A stretch of 64,000 bases of DNA. Source: Ostrinia nubilalis (taxonomy: Eukaryota > Arthropoda > Insecta > Lepidoptera > Crambidae). The notes under the pieces were generated by a model. That model worked only from the letters and a program-made list of their open reading frames with translations, ran no database searches and was not told the origin of the DNA. The first letter of the stretch is position 1. Each line of letters starts with the position of its first letter. Position numbers and translations under genes: made by a program. The DNA lies in contig NC_087112.1 of the NCBI RefSeq assembly GCF_963855985.1, forward strand, positions 4,032,501-4,096,500. The letters are read 5' to 3'. This document shows positions 54,901-58,879 of this stretch, one piece after another.

Positions 54901-57258
54901 CACTTCATTATAAATAACTTGAAAAAATCGAACCCACTGCCTTTCGCGTGTCGGGCAACTGCTCTTCCATCTGAGCTACTTAGACACTGGCCGCTGTTGC
55001 GGCCGCGTTTCCACTTGGGACATACGTAATAGCTATGTGGGATGCTTATGGTGGCACACATCTGGGTTGTCACCTCAAGGAATACAACACACACTATGGA
55101 AGAAAAGTCTTGACATCGACAGTAAAGAAGGGCACCCAAAAGTAAGGACATGAAGAAGCTATAGGTTATTAGTATCAGATATACCATGGTTTCAATAATT
55201 ACAACACTAGCACTTTATTTTCTGGAATATAAACATTATATTTTATTAACATTCTCAAAGCAATCTTCAGGGCTGGTAAGTATGACAATAACTGAAACGG
55301 GCCTCCAAAAATGAGCAGGCACCAACTAATAATACTAATAACCTTTGCTACCCCACCAAGCTTGATACTAATCAGAAAGATAACAGCGGTACGCCCTCCA
55401 GGATCCAACACGATGGTCTCTTCCCTGGACACCCTGGATCCGGTGACGGCTGTCCAAATGGAGAGTCTGGAACACCAGTCCACGAGCGAACACTACTCCC
55501 ATGATTATGAAGTGCAAGAACCTGATTCGGATACTGAACGACTGGTGAGTATTAGAACACTAGACAAAATCATTTCACAAGAAAGATCATGTTTTGAGAT
55601 AAAAATAAATAAAATAGAGTCAGTTTCCTGTACAACTGCTGTAAAATTTTTGGTAGGGAGTTTTAAAATCAACACAACATATTTAGTCAATTAAATTCGT
55701 GAACTGATGACGTCTTGCACTCTTTTGTCATCAAAATTCTAGAGTATCATTTACAGTTCTTAAAAAATAAGGTAAATGACTCGTAGACTCAGTGTATTTT
55801 TATACAACAAAAGGCCGCAAGACTAAAGTGGTATTTTGTTCAAAATAATTTAAAATTTTCTTCATCTTTTCAAGGAACTGGACGGACGAGCACCGCGAGC
55901 TAAGGAGCGCACCATCATGTTTGACAGCACTGACACGCTCAGCGCTGTTAGCGGAGACAACTCCGTGAAGGAAGCCGCCGTGGAGACCCCGGCACCTACC
56001 TTCTACATTGGAGACACGCCTATCGTTAGAGGTATGGGCATCTTTCAATTAAGGAAGATTTACTGATAGTCTAGTAATTAGCACTTGTCGTAACTGCCAC
56101 TTGTTGTTGCTCACTGCTAAATTCATGTGCTGCGTGAATTGAAGGATATTCTAAGCTACTAAAAACGTCAGTTCGAAGCCAGTGCTGGGAAGTAGTAGTT
56201 TATAAGAAAAGACAAAAAAGAATCACTAAACTACTCTTAAATGTCACTTTATTTCATTTTAGATAATGATCAAATTAATATCTTTATGCTTTACTTTAAT
56301 TTTCTTTTATTTTAGGAGACAGACGTGATGAGGATGATGAACCGCAACCAGTTCTCTCTGGAAGCTGCCCAGCATCCCTGCCTCCTGCTACGCAGCCTTC
56401 TCCACCAGTTCCTGCTCAAAGAAGGTAATGTATTTGACCATCAGATTGTTTCATTGTCACAAATTAATATAGTCCAACTTTTAAAGCTTCATCTCTTTCA
56501 AAAAAATATTTCTTATCATTTCTCTTCTTATCCACTATAGCAAATACAACTTTACCAGTATATGCTACATTATCTTTTACGTCTAATTTGCTATCTATAC
56601 CGCTACAGGCTTGTTAGTTTCTTTTTTATCATTTTCAATAATTTCAAATCATTTTTTGCTATATTGTCATATTGTACCTACTAAACAATACTTGTTATCA
56701 TTGCAGCTGCTATTGTTTAAGTCACTCCCAAGAAAATCTCAACAAATAGGTACACGATTTTGTATCGTAATGCTTTTTAATATGGTTTGCTCTATCATCA
56801 TCATTATCATCAGTATTTATTTCTATGTATTTATAAACATTGATTTTTGCTTTGTTACAAAAAAGTGTGAGAGTTGAGTTTTTTGAATCCATACAAATAG
56901 CATGTTGAGTGTTATTTGAGTTTAGTCGACAATCTAAAATATTAAATATTTATGTATTTCTACTTTTACTATCTAATGGAAGCTTTGTTTCATCTATTTC
57001 ATGCTTAGTTAATATGTAACCATTATCAACAATACTTAAACTATTTAAATTAACAGATATTTAATTTTGACAGATAGATAATGACGCACCCACATAAATT
57101 CCATTAATTTGCTTATTACTTGGGAACAAAGGATTCGTTAGATGTTTAAAACTTTCAGAAGTAACTTAAATTTTATTTGTTGTAATATTATTTTCAGATC
57201 TCTCACGATGATTGCAAAATCACCACCCTCTAGCATTGACGAGACAACCAAGAAGTAA
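9818..57258 (+). CDS. Ank2: Ankyrin-2, giant isoform (51 chained exons, N-terminus missing)
   Basis: Ankyrins are cytoplasmic adaptors that tie membrane proteins (channels, cell-adhesion molecules) to the spectrin-actin skeleton; in insects the giant Ank2 forms act in axons and at synapses. Fifty-one exons with GT/AG borders join in one frame totalling 17,376 nt including the stop. Residues counted from 9818: ankyrin repeats about 1-800, linker 814-905, ZU5-ZU5-UPA about 905-1400, death domain about 1405-1490, then a disordered acidic/Ser-rich tail to residue 5791. Every exon junction keeps phase, which strongly supports the model. The initiator Met is not seen: the frame is open upstream of the exon 1 acceptor, so at least one 5' exon is missing. 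Short isoforms ending soon after the death domain are known in the family, but I could not place their ends. The join is inferred; no transcript was available. Confidence 0.95.
9920..11879 (+). other. Ank2 intron 1 (in this model)
   Basis: Apart from the MITE at 10008, I see nothing but AT-rich DNA here. Confidence 0.6.
10008..10122. mobile_element. Short MITE, 'gctgagttgcaccacc' family
   Basis: The inverted ends ggctgagttgcaccaccaaa and ttaggatggtgcaatccagcc enclose about 70 bp. Related copies are at 24603-24712 and, incomplete, 25829-25922. Confidence 0.7.
11880..12059 (+). CDS. Ank2: Ank2 exon 2: ankyrin repeats
   Basis: Sixty codons, phase 0 at both ends, acceptor tttttcag. It contains [14 protein letters not shown] and [15 protein letters not shown], two consecutive ankyrin repeats nearly identical to the family consensus. 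Confidence 0.96.
12060..13763 (+). other. Ank2 intron 2
   Basis: AT-rich. A dispersed repeat at about 13535-13620 (ttcacggcaatccagtaatg, then gtgaatacacatctttgaaattc) resembles 60630-60730. Otherwise nothing is seen. Confidence 0.5.
13764..13880 (+). CDS. Ank2: Ank2 exon 3: ankyrin repeat
   Basis: Thirty-nine codons, phase 0 at both ends, acceptor cctgcag, donor gttagt. It encodes the [19 protein letters not shown] repeat. The 3' end of this exon with its donor is repeated in damaged form at 14077-14130. Confidence 0.95.
13919..14225 (-). mobile_element. Clustered LINE 3' tails with (CAT)n microsatellite
   Basis: Three minus-oriented remnants of the RTE tail (each ttcagccacaggac-like then cactgctgaacat) are separated by catcatcatc runs. 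They alternate with the duplicated exon 3 end, showing that a unit of about 230 bp was copied in tandem. Confidence 0.7.
14077..14130 (+). pseudogene. Damaged duplicate of the 3' end of Ank2 exon 3
   Basis: The sequence repeats the end of exon 3 and its donor, from ctcgccaa through gaggttagtct, 232 bp downstream of the original (13845). Substitutions and a 4-nt insertion (ctgactgag for ctgag) break the frame. The flanking LINE-tail sequence is repeated too, so the duplicated unit was about 230 bp. It is not expected to be spliced in. Confidence 0.75.
14466..14621 (+). CDS. Ank2: Ank2 exon 4: ankyrin repeats
   Basis: Fifty-two codons, phase 0 at both ends. It contains [18 protein letters not shown] and [16 protein letters not shown], including the [10 protein letters not shown] segment typical of this position in ankyrins. 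The donor is gtacct, weaker than its neighbours, which may allow alternative splicing here. Confidence 0.95.
14804..14881 (+). CDS. Ank2: Candidate cassette exon between Ank2 exons 4 and 5
   Basis: A 78-nt open stretch (26 codons) is bordered by cag and gtaaat. It is phase 0 at both ends and lies between two phase-0 exons, so inclusion would keep the frame. The second half is GC-rich and coding-like ([14 protein letters not shown]) within AT-rich intron. The polypyrimidine tract is poor. Other ankyrins have isoform-specific inserts in this part of the repeat domain. Inference only; it may be chance. Confidence 0.4.
15025..16345. repeat. 'tgtccagtatacttcccgt' motif in direct and inverted copies
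   Basis: tgtccagtatacttcccgtc (15029) and tgtccagtattcttcccgtt (15083) are direct copies; acgggaagtatactggacat (about 16273) is inverted; cgtccagtatactggacat (about 16328) is palindromic. They flank the LINE at 15375, suggesting that it landed inside an older inverted-repeat element. Confidence 0.5.
15375..16210 (+). mobile_element. Decayed RTE-class LINE in Ank2 intron 4
   Basis: The pieces [20 protein letters not shown] then [18 protein letters not shown] are the start of the RT domain, with [13 protein letters not shown] sequence after a frameshift. Near 15990-16110 the sequence matches the C-terminal region (GRPTRKVDR-like), and the tail ends attatgatgatgataatt. Many stops and frameshifts; inactive. 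Confidence 0.75.
16633..16686. repeat. Perfect hairpin, 21-bp arms, 12-nt loop
   Basis: catgaccggaaatgggtagc t (16633-16653) is exactly complementary to 16666-16686. A third related segment, aagctacccatttctg, lies at about 16564. The surrounding cagtggactcccagcatttc start at 16498 suggests a larger MITE. Confidence 0.85.
16841..17006 (+). CDS. Ank2: Ank2 exon 5: ankyrin repeats
   Basis: 166 nt, phase 0 in and 1 out, donor gtgagt. It contains [20 protein letters not shown] and [13 protein letters not shown], matching the family repeats [16 protein letters not shown] and following. Confidence 0.96.
17097..17230 (-). mobile_element. LINE 3' UTR fragment
   Basis: ctatttatttatttatttaa then agacttcattgcacacaca, the usual A-rich tail and 3' UTR of a lepidopteran LINE read on the minus strand. 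Only about 130 bp remains. Confidence 0.55.
17300..17455. repeat. Dispersed repeat
   Basis: Contains tctccactgcaggacgaaga and gcctcttaggagatccacag. The second part is related to cttaatccctttttacgaca tccatggga at 33870. Confidence 0.45.
17657..17817 (+). CDS. Ank2: Ank2 exon 6: ankyrin repeats
   Basis: 161 nt, completing the Gly codon split with exon 5. It contains [20 protein letters not shown]. The first repeat reads [12 protein letters not shown] where most ankyrins have a triple-Leu helix, a small lineage difference. Confidence 0.95.
18171..18340 (+). CDS. Ank2: Ank2 exon 7: ankyrin repeats
   Basis: 170 nt, phase 0 in and 2 out. It contains [20 protein letters not shown] and [20 protein letters not shown], both highly conserved in ankyrins. 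Donor gtaaga. Confidence 0.96.
18557..18738. mobile_element. MITE with GC-rich inverted ends
   Basis: ggcccggttcccaccaaagc ggagcggag on the left is complementary, imperfectly, to ctccgctccgctcctccttg gtgcaaaccgg on the right. About 180 bp, no ORF. Confidence 0.65.
18805..18911 (+). CDS. Ank2: Ank2 exon 8: ankyrin repeat
   Basis: 107 nt, 1 nt plus 35 codons plus 1 nt. It encodes [20 protein letters not shown]. Acceptor ttacag, donor gtaagt. Confidence 0.96.
19217..19377 (+). CDS. Ank2: Ank2 exon 9: ankyrin repeats
   Basis: 161 nt, phase 2 nt in and 0 out. It contains [20 protein letters not shown] and [15 protein letters not shown], among the most conserved ankyrin segments. Confidence 0.96.
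19640..20265 (-). mobile_element. 5'-truncated LINE, C-terminal ORF end
   Basis: The minus-strand frame 20254-19880 reads [20 protein letters not shown] and later [20 protein letters not shown], the C-terminal region of Jockey-superfamily ORF2 proteins. The 3' tail is made of repeated taaaga units (19663-19692). It lies in the Ank2 intron before exon 10. Confidence 0.7.
20463..20666 (+). CDS. Ank2: Ank2 exon 10: ankyrin repeats
   Basis: Sixty-eight codons, phase 0 at both ends. It starts [12 protein letters not shown] and ends [10 protein letters not shown]. Its last 132 nt are repeated 182 bp downstream. Confidence 0.95.
20717..20848 (+). pseudogene. Partial second copy of Ank2 exon 10
   Basis: The last 132 nt of exon 10 recur here with the donor gtaagt, 182 bp downstream of the original. 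Twelve substitutions separate the copies: ten are silent and two change a residue (Ile to Asn near the start, Thr to Met later). The copy lacks the exon's 5' part and has no in-frame AG acceptor: the only nearby AG (20699-20700) gives the wrong phase, and reading through the intervening intron hits a stop. It is either a recent partial duplication or two haplotypes assembled in series. Confidence 0.8.
21256..21354 (+). CDS. Ank2: Ank2 exon 11: ankyrin repeat
   Basis: Thirty-three codons, phase 0 at both ends, acceptor caacag, donor gtatgt. It encodes [19 protein letters not shown]. Confidence 0.96.
21460..21597 (+). CDS. Ank2: Ank2 exon 12: ankyrin repeat
   Basis: Forty-six codons, phase 0 at both ends. 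It contains [14 protein letters not shown] and [16 protein letters not shown]. The preceding intron is only 105 bp. Confidence 0.96.
22014..22160 (+). CDS. Ank2: Ank2 exon 13: ankyrin repeats
   Basis: Forty-nine codons, phase 0 at both ends. It contains [18 protein letters not shown] and [14 protein letters not shown]. Confidence 0.96.
22347..22554. mobile_element. 208-bp MITE, TA target site
   Basis: cagggtgttaggtaaacggg at the left pairs with cccatttacctaacaccctg at the right. TA is present on both sides (22345, 22555). Tc1/mariner-type. Confidence 0.85.
22808..22951 (+). CDS. Ank2: Ank2 exon 14: ankyrin repeats
   Basis: Forty-eight codons, phase 0 at both ends. It contains [17 protein letters not shown] and [19 protein letters not shown]. 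Confidence 0.96.
23088..23240 (-). mobile_element. RTE-class LINE 3' end fragment
   Basis: Contains ccactactggacaaaggcct and acgacagatcttgcgctgcc, the reverse complement of the LINE terminus seen at 283-440. Confidence 0.65.
23374..23495 (+). CDS. Ank2: Ank2 exon 15: ankyrin repeat
   Basis: 122 nt, phase 0 in and 2 out. It contains [20 protein letters not shown]. Donor gtaagt. Confidence 0.96.
23615..23708 (+). CDS. Ank2: Ank2 exon 16: ankyrin repeat
   Basis: 94 nt, completing a split Gly codon. It encodes [20 protein letters not shown]. The preceding intron is about 120 bp. Confidence 0.96.
24096..24267 (+). CDS. Ank2: Ank2 exon 17: last ankyrin repeat and exit linker
   Basis: 172 nt, phase 0 in and 1 out. 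[20 protein letters not shown] is the final repeat. It is followed by [20 protein letters not shown], the conserved linker after the repeat stack. Confidence 0.96.
24603..24712. mobile_element. Short MITE, same family as 10008
   Basis: gctgggttacaccatctcac tttaac and gttaggtggtgcaactcagtct are inverted ends; the inside carries gtcaaactccatacaacaaa. Confidence 0.7.
24829..24981 (+). CDS. Ank2: Ank2 exon 18: linker to ZU5
   Basis: 153 nt. It contains [20 protein letters not shown], a signature of ankyrins between the repeats and the spectrin-binding module. Confidence 0.95.
25179..25323. mobile_element. MITE with 'cccgtattcac' ends
   Basis: gcccgtattcacgaacgatg and tgtttgtgaatacggggg are inverted copies; further in, ggaacgcacagcg pairs with ctgtgcgttc. 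About 145 bp. Confidence 0.7.
25506..25626 (+). CDS. Ank2: Ank2 exon 19: linker
   Basis: 121 nt ending phase 2 at a gtcagt donor. It encodes a variable linker ([19 protein letters not shown]). Poor conservation is expected here; the frame joins to the microexon at 26121. Confidence 0.85.
25677..25830 (-). mobile_element. Lep1-type element, reverse orientation
   Basis: atcctgctaatatgataaaa, gtttgttactctttcactca and atgaaactttatagtaata are the reverse complement of the family at 6073 and 62975. Confidence 0.65.
25829..25922. mobile_element. Incomplete copy of the 10008 MITE family
   Basis: gactgagttgcaccatttta and gtcaaactcaatacaaaaag match the left half and centre of the family; the right end is missing. 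Confidence 0.55.
26121..26141 (+). CDS. Ank2: Ank2 exon 20: 21-nt microexon
   Basis: Bordered by ccaacag and gtaagt. With the split codons on both sides it reads KKKLQWKN followed by [12 protein letters not shown] from exon 21. Other ankyrins have RKLSWKSFLVSF at this point, so the microexon supplies the start of the first ZU5 domain. A longer exon from the acceptor at 26060 would contain an in-frame TGA, so the short form is chosen. Confidence 0.82.
26457..26576 (+). CDS. Ank2: Ank2 exon 21: first ZU5 domain, start
   Basis: 120 nt. It encodes [17 protein letters not shown] and GVRVIVPP, the ZU5 signature of ankyrins. Acceptor gtgtag, donor gtatgg. Confidence 0.96.
26828..26932 (+). CDS. Ank2: Ank2 exon 22: ZU5
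   Basis: 105 nt. It contains [19 protein letters not shown], matching the conserved ankyrin ZU5 segment. Donor gtaagt. Confidence 0.96.
27009..27169 (+). CDS. Ank2: Ank2 exon 23: ZU5
   Basis: 161 nt. It contains [20 protein letters not shown] and [13 protein letters not shown], near-invariant in ankyrins. Confidence 0.97.
27425..27550 (+). mobile_element. LINE 3' tail with (GATGA)n
   Basis: gcactagatgcaggccgctt, then aatcattgggggaggtctat, ending gtgatgatgacgataagatg. Same tail family as 2225 and 16090. Confidence 0.7.
27614..27739 (+). CDS. Ank2: Ank2 exon 24: ZU5
   Basis: 126 nt. It contains [20 protein letters not shown], the end of the first ZU5 domain. Confidence 0.97.
28187..28275 (+). 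CDS. Ank2: Ank2 exon 25: second ZU5 domain, start
   Basis: 89 nt. It encodes [20 protein letters not shown] and TKKIKVGLQ. The donor gtaaac follows directly, but the frame stays open past it (see 28276-28377). Confidence 0.96.
28276..28377 (+). CDS. Ank2: Possible alternative C-terminus by read-through of the exon 25 donor
   Basis: If the gtaaac donor is not used, the frame continues 33 codons to TAG at 28375. The stretch is strongly basic ([24 protein letters not shown]), and 22 of 33 codons end in G or C, unlike the AT-rich DNA around it. AATAAA hexamers follow at 28813, 29303, 29497 and 29606, so a retained-intron transcript could end there. It would give an ankyrin with the repeats and first ZU5 but no UPA, death domain or tail. 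Inference. Confidence 0.4.
   Translation, partial: VNLFKPRKGVKDKNLKKITVNNVSKKKRFSLIW
28378..30539 (+). other. Long AT-rich stretch of Ank2 intron 25
   Basis: About 2.1 kb free of recognisable repeats, unlike most other introns here. It could be the 3' UTR of the read-through isoform ending at 28377. It contains several AATAAA hexamers. Confidence 0.4.
30540..30747 (+). CDS. Ank2: Ank2 exon 26: second ZU5 domain
   Basis: 208 nt, phase 0 in and 1 out. It contains [38 protein letters not shown] and [10 protein letters not shown], all ankyrin signatures. Confidence 0.97.
30748..33097 (+). other. Ank2 intron 26
   Basis: No repeat or ORF of note. A short GT-rich region (31580-31660, tgtgtgtgcg, tgtttgtgtgtgt) is present. 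Confidence 0.5.
33098..33257 (+). CDS. Ank2: Ank2 exon 27: ZU5/UPA
   Basis: 160 nt. It contains [20 protein letters not shown] and [14 protein letters not shown], highly conserved. Acceptor ggcag, donor gtacga. Confidence 0.97.
33468..33633 (+). CDS. Ank2: Ank2 exon 28: UPA domain
   Basis: 166 nt. It contains [17 protein letters not shown] and [16 protein letters not shown], the UPA core. Confidence 0.96.
33760..33905. repeat. Dispersed repeat ending 'cgacatccatgggaagag'
   Basis: catcatcatcagttcattta through ggccatgctggccagacgga to tttacgacatccatgggaag. Repeats with this ending are common in lepidopteran introns; compare 17300-17455. Confidence 0.5.
33977..34189 (+). CDS. Ank2: Ank2 exon 29: UPA domain
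   Basis: Seventy-one codons, phase 0 at both ends. It contains [20 protein letters not shown] and [12 protein letters not shown], matching the family. Confidence 0.96.
34394..34860. mobile_element. 467-bp MITE with about 65-bp inverted ends
   Basis: tgttacggtcaaagtgataa and its partner ttatcacattaaccgtaaca lie at the ends. The arms continue through attatgaataatcgccggtt and its complement aaccggcgattattcataat. TA (or TATA) is on both sides. There is no ORF. Confidence 0.85.
35072..35202 (+). CDS. Ank2: Ank2 exon 30: UPA to death-domain linker
   Basis: 131 nt. It contains IAVLNIMVP (end of UPA) and a variable linker ending [12 protein letters not shown]. Phase 2 out. Confidence 0.93.
35663..35832 (+). 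CDS. Ank2: Ank2 exon 31: death domain
   Basis: 170 nt. It contains [20 protein letters not shown], helices 1-2 of the ankyrin death domain, then a helical segment ([15 protein letters not shown]). Confidence 0.95.
35955..36085 (-). mobile_element. RTE-class LINE 3' end fragment
   Basis: acgaccgatcctgtgctggt and agatcatcggtccaccgagt are the reverse complement of the LINE C-terminal end (TRWTDDL region). Confidence 0.65.
36270..36410 (+). CDS. Ank2: Ank2 exon 32: end of death domain
   Basis: 141 nt. It contains [13 protein letters not shown], the last helix of the death domain, then a charged helical stretch ([17 protein letters not shown]). Confidence 0.94.
36411..37165 (+). other. Ank2 intron 32
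   Basis: AT-rich with no repeat identified. This is where a short isoform ending after the death domain might terminate: the frame read through the exon 32 donor stays open to 36541, but it has little coding character. Confidence 0.4.
37166..37357 (+). CDS. Ank2: Ank2 exon 33: start of acidic tail
   Basis: 192 nt, acidic and disordered ([13 protein letters not shown]). The joins in and out keep phase. Confidence 0.9.
37457..37626 (+). CDS. Ank2: Ank2 exon 34: tail
   Basis: 170 nt, Lys/Glu-rich and probably helical ([20 protein letters not shown]). Phase 0 out. Confidence 0.9.
37739..38899 (+). CDS. Ank2: Ank2 exon 35: long tail exon
   Basis: 387 codons, phase 0 at both ends, acceptor tacag, donor gtaagt. 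Disordered Glu/Lys/Ser/Thr-rich sequence with one proline-rich patch ([15 protein letters not shown]) near residue 60. The long open frame has no recognised domain. Such tails extend giant ankyrins along the axonal cytoskeleton. Confidence 0.93.
39069..39281 (+). CDS. Ank2: Ank2 exon 36: tail
   Basis: Seventy-one codons, phase 0 at both ends, acceptor ttgtag. Ser/Asp-rich ([17 protein letters not shown]). Confidence 0.88.
39501..39773 (+). CDS. Ank2: Ank2 exon 37: tail
   Basis: Ninety-one codons, phase 0 at both ends. It contains [15 protein letters not shown] serine-rich sequence (read [20 protein letters not shown]), then [16 protein letters not shown]. Donor gtgggt. Confidence 0.88.
40015..40807 (+). 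CDS. Ank2: Ank2 exon 38: tail
   Basis: 793 nt, phase 0 in and 1 out. Ser/Glu/Asp-rich and disordered, with repeated (S)DKISSE motifs ([25 protein letters not shown]). Confidence 0.92.
41038..41259 (+). CDS. Ank2: Ank2 exon 39: tail
   Basis: 222 nt, phase 1 in and out. It contains [26 protein letters not shown] recurs near residue 5070 of the protein in exon 46. Confidence 0.9.
41337..41460 (+). CDS. Ank2: Ank2 exon 40: tail
   Basis: 124 nt between short introns, acceptor ttgtag, donor gtaagt. It encodes [20 protein letters not shown]. Confidence 0.9.
41741..43674 (+). CDS. Ank2: Ank2 exon 41: long tail exon with Thr/Val-rich tandem repeats
   Basis: 1,934 nt (about 645 residues). The first half carries about seven degenerate repeats of roughly 40-50 residues built on [15 protein letters not shown] followed by PIEEVFKTV (about 41880-42800). 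The second half is Ser/Glu-rich without repeats and contains a predicted-helical segment ([20 protein letters not shown]). No enzymatic domain is visible. Joins on both sides keep phase. Confidence 0.94.
43759..43895 (+). CDS. Ank2: Ank2 exon 42: tail
   Basis: 137 nt, acceptor tttcag, donor gtaaga. It contains [17 protein letters not shown], echoing the [12 protein letters not shown] motif of exon 40. Confidence 0.9.
44002..45127 (+). CDS. Ank2: Ank2 exon 43: long tail exon
   Basis: 1,126 nt, phase 0 in and 1 out. Ser/Asp/Lys-rich, with recurring short [12 protein letters not shown] motifs ([30 protein letters not shown]). It ends in a helical acidic region ([17 protein letters not shown]). 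Confidence 0.93.
45239..45349 (+). CDS. Ank2: Ank2 exon 44: tail
   Basis: 111 nt, phase 1 in and out (symmetrical, so skippable). It contains [17 protein letters not shown], a proline patch. Donor gtatgt. Confidence 0.85.
45532..45627 (+). CDS. Ank2: Ank2 exon 45: tail
   Basis: 96 nt, phase 1 in and out, also skippable. It contains [20 protein letters not shown]. Donor gtcagt. Confidence 0.82.
45628..46656 (+). other. Ank2 intron 45
   Basis: About 1 kb of AT-rich DNA before the giant exon. No repeat or coding sequence seen. Confidence 0.5.
46657..52345 (+). CDS. Ank2: Ank2 exon 46: giant 5.7-kb tail exon
   Basis: 5,689 nt encoding about 1,896 residues without a stop; acceptor ttttcag, donor gtaatg. 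Mostly disordered Ser/Glu/Lys/Asp-rich sequence. Visible internal order: two copies of a segment ending IIP(V/I)GS(E/K)xYEEI (about 49850-49970 and 50130-50245); a helical block [20 protein letters not shown] continuing to [20 protein letters not shown] (50792-50936); two copies of [15 protein letters not shown] (51106-51150 and 51250-51292); and a Gly-Ser-Pro-Gln-Lys run (51440-51535). The helical block and the ISISSL motifs look like the constrained parts. The exon contains no transposon. Giant single tail exons are a known trait of ankyrins that act in axons and synapses. Confidence 0.96.
52405..52545. mobile_element. Probable MITE
   Basis: cagtgggtctagacaaagtg ca on the left and tgcgttttgtctaggggggc ag on the right are imperfect inverted ends; TA precedes the left end. 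Confidence 0.5.
52740..53545. mobile_element. Large inverted-repeat (foldback) element in Ank2 intron 46
   Basis: gtgacgtcactatatccgaa on the left and cggatatagtgacgtcatcg on the right are the outer arms. Further in, the arms share gccggcgtact, aaaatattttttt, aaactatcagttttagaaaa, aatgacatttattcat-like sequence and cctatcga. Arms of roughly 150 bp flank a GC-rich centre (about 52920-53040). There is no ORF. The true ends may lie further out (52610-53660). Confidence 0.65.
53858..53982 (+). CDS. Ank2: Ank2 exon 47: distal tail
   Basis: 125 nt, acceptor tttcag, donor gtaagt. It contains [20 protein letters not shown], serine- and threonine-rich. Confidence 0.92.
53983..55386 (+). other. Ank2 intron 47 with repeat fragments
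   Basis: 1.4 kb. It holds a tRNA-like fragment at about 54920-54990 on the minus strand and a short related piece at 54140-54170 (ctaggttcgattcccaggta). The rest is AT-rich. Confidence 0.5.
54915..54995 (-). mobile_element. tRNA-derived SINE head
   Basis: On the minus strand: taagtagctcagatggaaga gca (A box) and ggcagtgggttcgatttttt (B box). The arms do not fold into a full cloverleaf, so this is a SINE relic rather than a tRNA gene. Confidence 0.5.
55387..55544 (+). CDS. Ank2: Ank2 exon 48: distal tail
   Basis: 158 nt, acceptor aacag, donor gtgagt. It contains [20 protein letters not shown]. The xxSLDTLDP pattern parallels DSTDTL and GSTDSLE in the neighbouring exons. Confidence 0.9.
55875..56031 (+). 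CDS. Ank2: Ank2 exon 49: distal tail
   Basis: 157 nt, acceptor ttcaag, donor gtatgg. It contains [20 protein letters not shown]. Confidence 0.91.
56316..56424 (+). CDS. Ank2: Ank2 exon 50: distal tail
   Basis: 109 nt, acceptor ttttag, donor gtaatg. It is acidic then proline-rich ([16 protein letters not shown]). Confidence 0.88.
57198..57258 (+). CDS. Ank2: Ank2 exon 51: C-terminus and stop
   Basis: 61 nt. It encodes [19 protein letters not shown] and stops at TAA 57256-57258. Acceptor tttcag. Confidence 0.9.
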
Positions 57259-58800
57259 ATCTGCATTTTAAATTTTACTTTTCGTGTTTTTAATTTTAAT
57301 TCTAGTCTTTTGTACTATTGCAGCTAAAGCTGATATAGCTTAAGGCATTCGATGCACTGCTGTTACTAACTGATTATTAATAATGAGATCTTGTTACCTG
57401 AAGTACAATAGTCGTGTAGTCAAGTTAAACAACGTAGGTGAAATATCAAGTATTATAAGACTATCGTAATAGTTTCTTACCATGGTAGTACTCTTTGTAC
57501 TCGCATTGAAAGTCCTATACTCATTGATGTGTTACTATGATCTATCAATTTCACTTAAGAATAATCTTCCTAATGAATTGAGGATCGTGAACTTGTTTTT
57601 ACAACCCTGATATCAAACATTTGGTCCAATATTCTTGCGGACCAATATTTGTACAAATTATGGTTGTAAAAATCAAGTTCTGTATCGGATAGTATTTTGG
57701 TACTCATTTTTGTACTAAACAGTCGGTTTTTGTACGACATTGGTCCATGTAACTTCGACCTATCCTTTTAGGTAGCGCTTAGCTTTTAGTTTGGGTATTA
57801 CCGCTTACTCAGTAAAACTTAACACTGTAGGACTATTGAATATTTTATAAGCATAAGTGGTAAGTAGGTACATTCCCGATACTATCGATTTTGATATTGA
57901 AGTTCTGGTTAGACAGATGGATGTAATAAACGACTAATAATCTGTCCTTTTAGATACTAACTTTACAGGCAGTTGATATGATTTTGACGATCTCAGTTTT
58001 GATTCTTGCACAATTTCTTACATAAGTAGATAGGTAGAAATACAAAATGTAGGGTAAGCATCTACGGCCATTAAAGTCATTGGTGAAGTTATTTTAGATG
58101 ATATTAATATTGCTTCAGTTTCAAGAATTCACATTTAAACAGTTTGTGTCGTTGGATCTCTTTTCTTAGATGTAGCGTCTATAATAGGCAATGTACTTAT
58201 TTTTATCGTGTGGCCGTAGGTATACCATTTTAATTGGGTAAAATGCTTGCTCACTTCCAAAAGTTTTGTATTCTTTGTAAAGGATAAACATTTACTTTAA
58301 GCGCCATGGGTAAGGTAACGTCGAGGTAAAAGAAATTTTCGCTACGACGTATCATGGGGACACAGTCAGACCATTTAGGGTAGTATCATCTTCTAACCTG
58401 TTTCTAGAACATGGTGTTAGTGTGTCTTCATGCTTTTGGATTGAGACTGACAGTGGATAGGAATTTAAGGATAAATTCAAATAGAAAGGCTTAGATAATC
58501 ACGACCTCAAGCTAAAAAGGTTTCATATCGATGGGCGTAACATTGCCTCTGGAAATGAGGCTATCTGCTTGTATATGTATACATATAGTCTAATTTCGTT
58601 TAAGTCTGTGTGCTTAAGGATTTGGTGTTAAGATAATAACAATGCTAGGATCTAATGTTGCTACTGTGTCATATTAAGTTTCAAATGCGGTTAAGTTGCC
58701 CTGTTCTATTGTTCCACGTTGTATTTGTAATATTGCTGAATATTCTATCGATTAAACTAAAATATTATTGAATATTAATAAAAATGCTATGTCTCATATT
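57259..58800 (+). other. Ank2: Ank2 3' untranslated region
   Basis: About 1.5 kb of AT-rich sequence without repeats or ORFs follows the stop. It runs to the AATAAA at 58777. The exact cleavage site is inferred. Confidence 0.75.
58777..58782 (+). promoter_or_regulatory. Poly(A) signal of Ank2
   Basis: AATAAA followed within 30 nt by a T/G-rich stretch (atgtctcatatttaattgtgtgg). It is the last clear signal before the converging gene. Confidence 0.6.
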
Positions 58801-58879
58801 TAATTGTGTGGTTTTATTTCTCATCCCTTAGTTAAATACGTTACGATTACAATAAAATTGGATTTTGAATAAAACAATG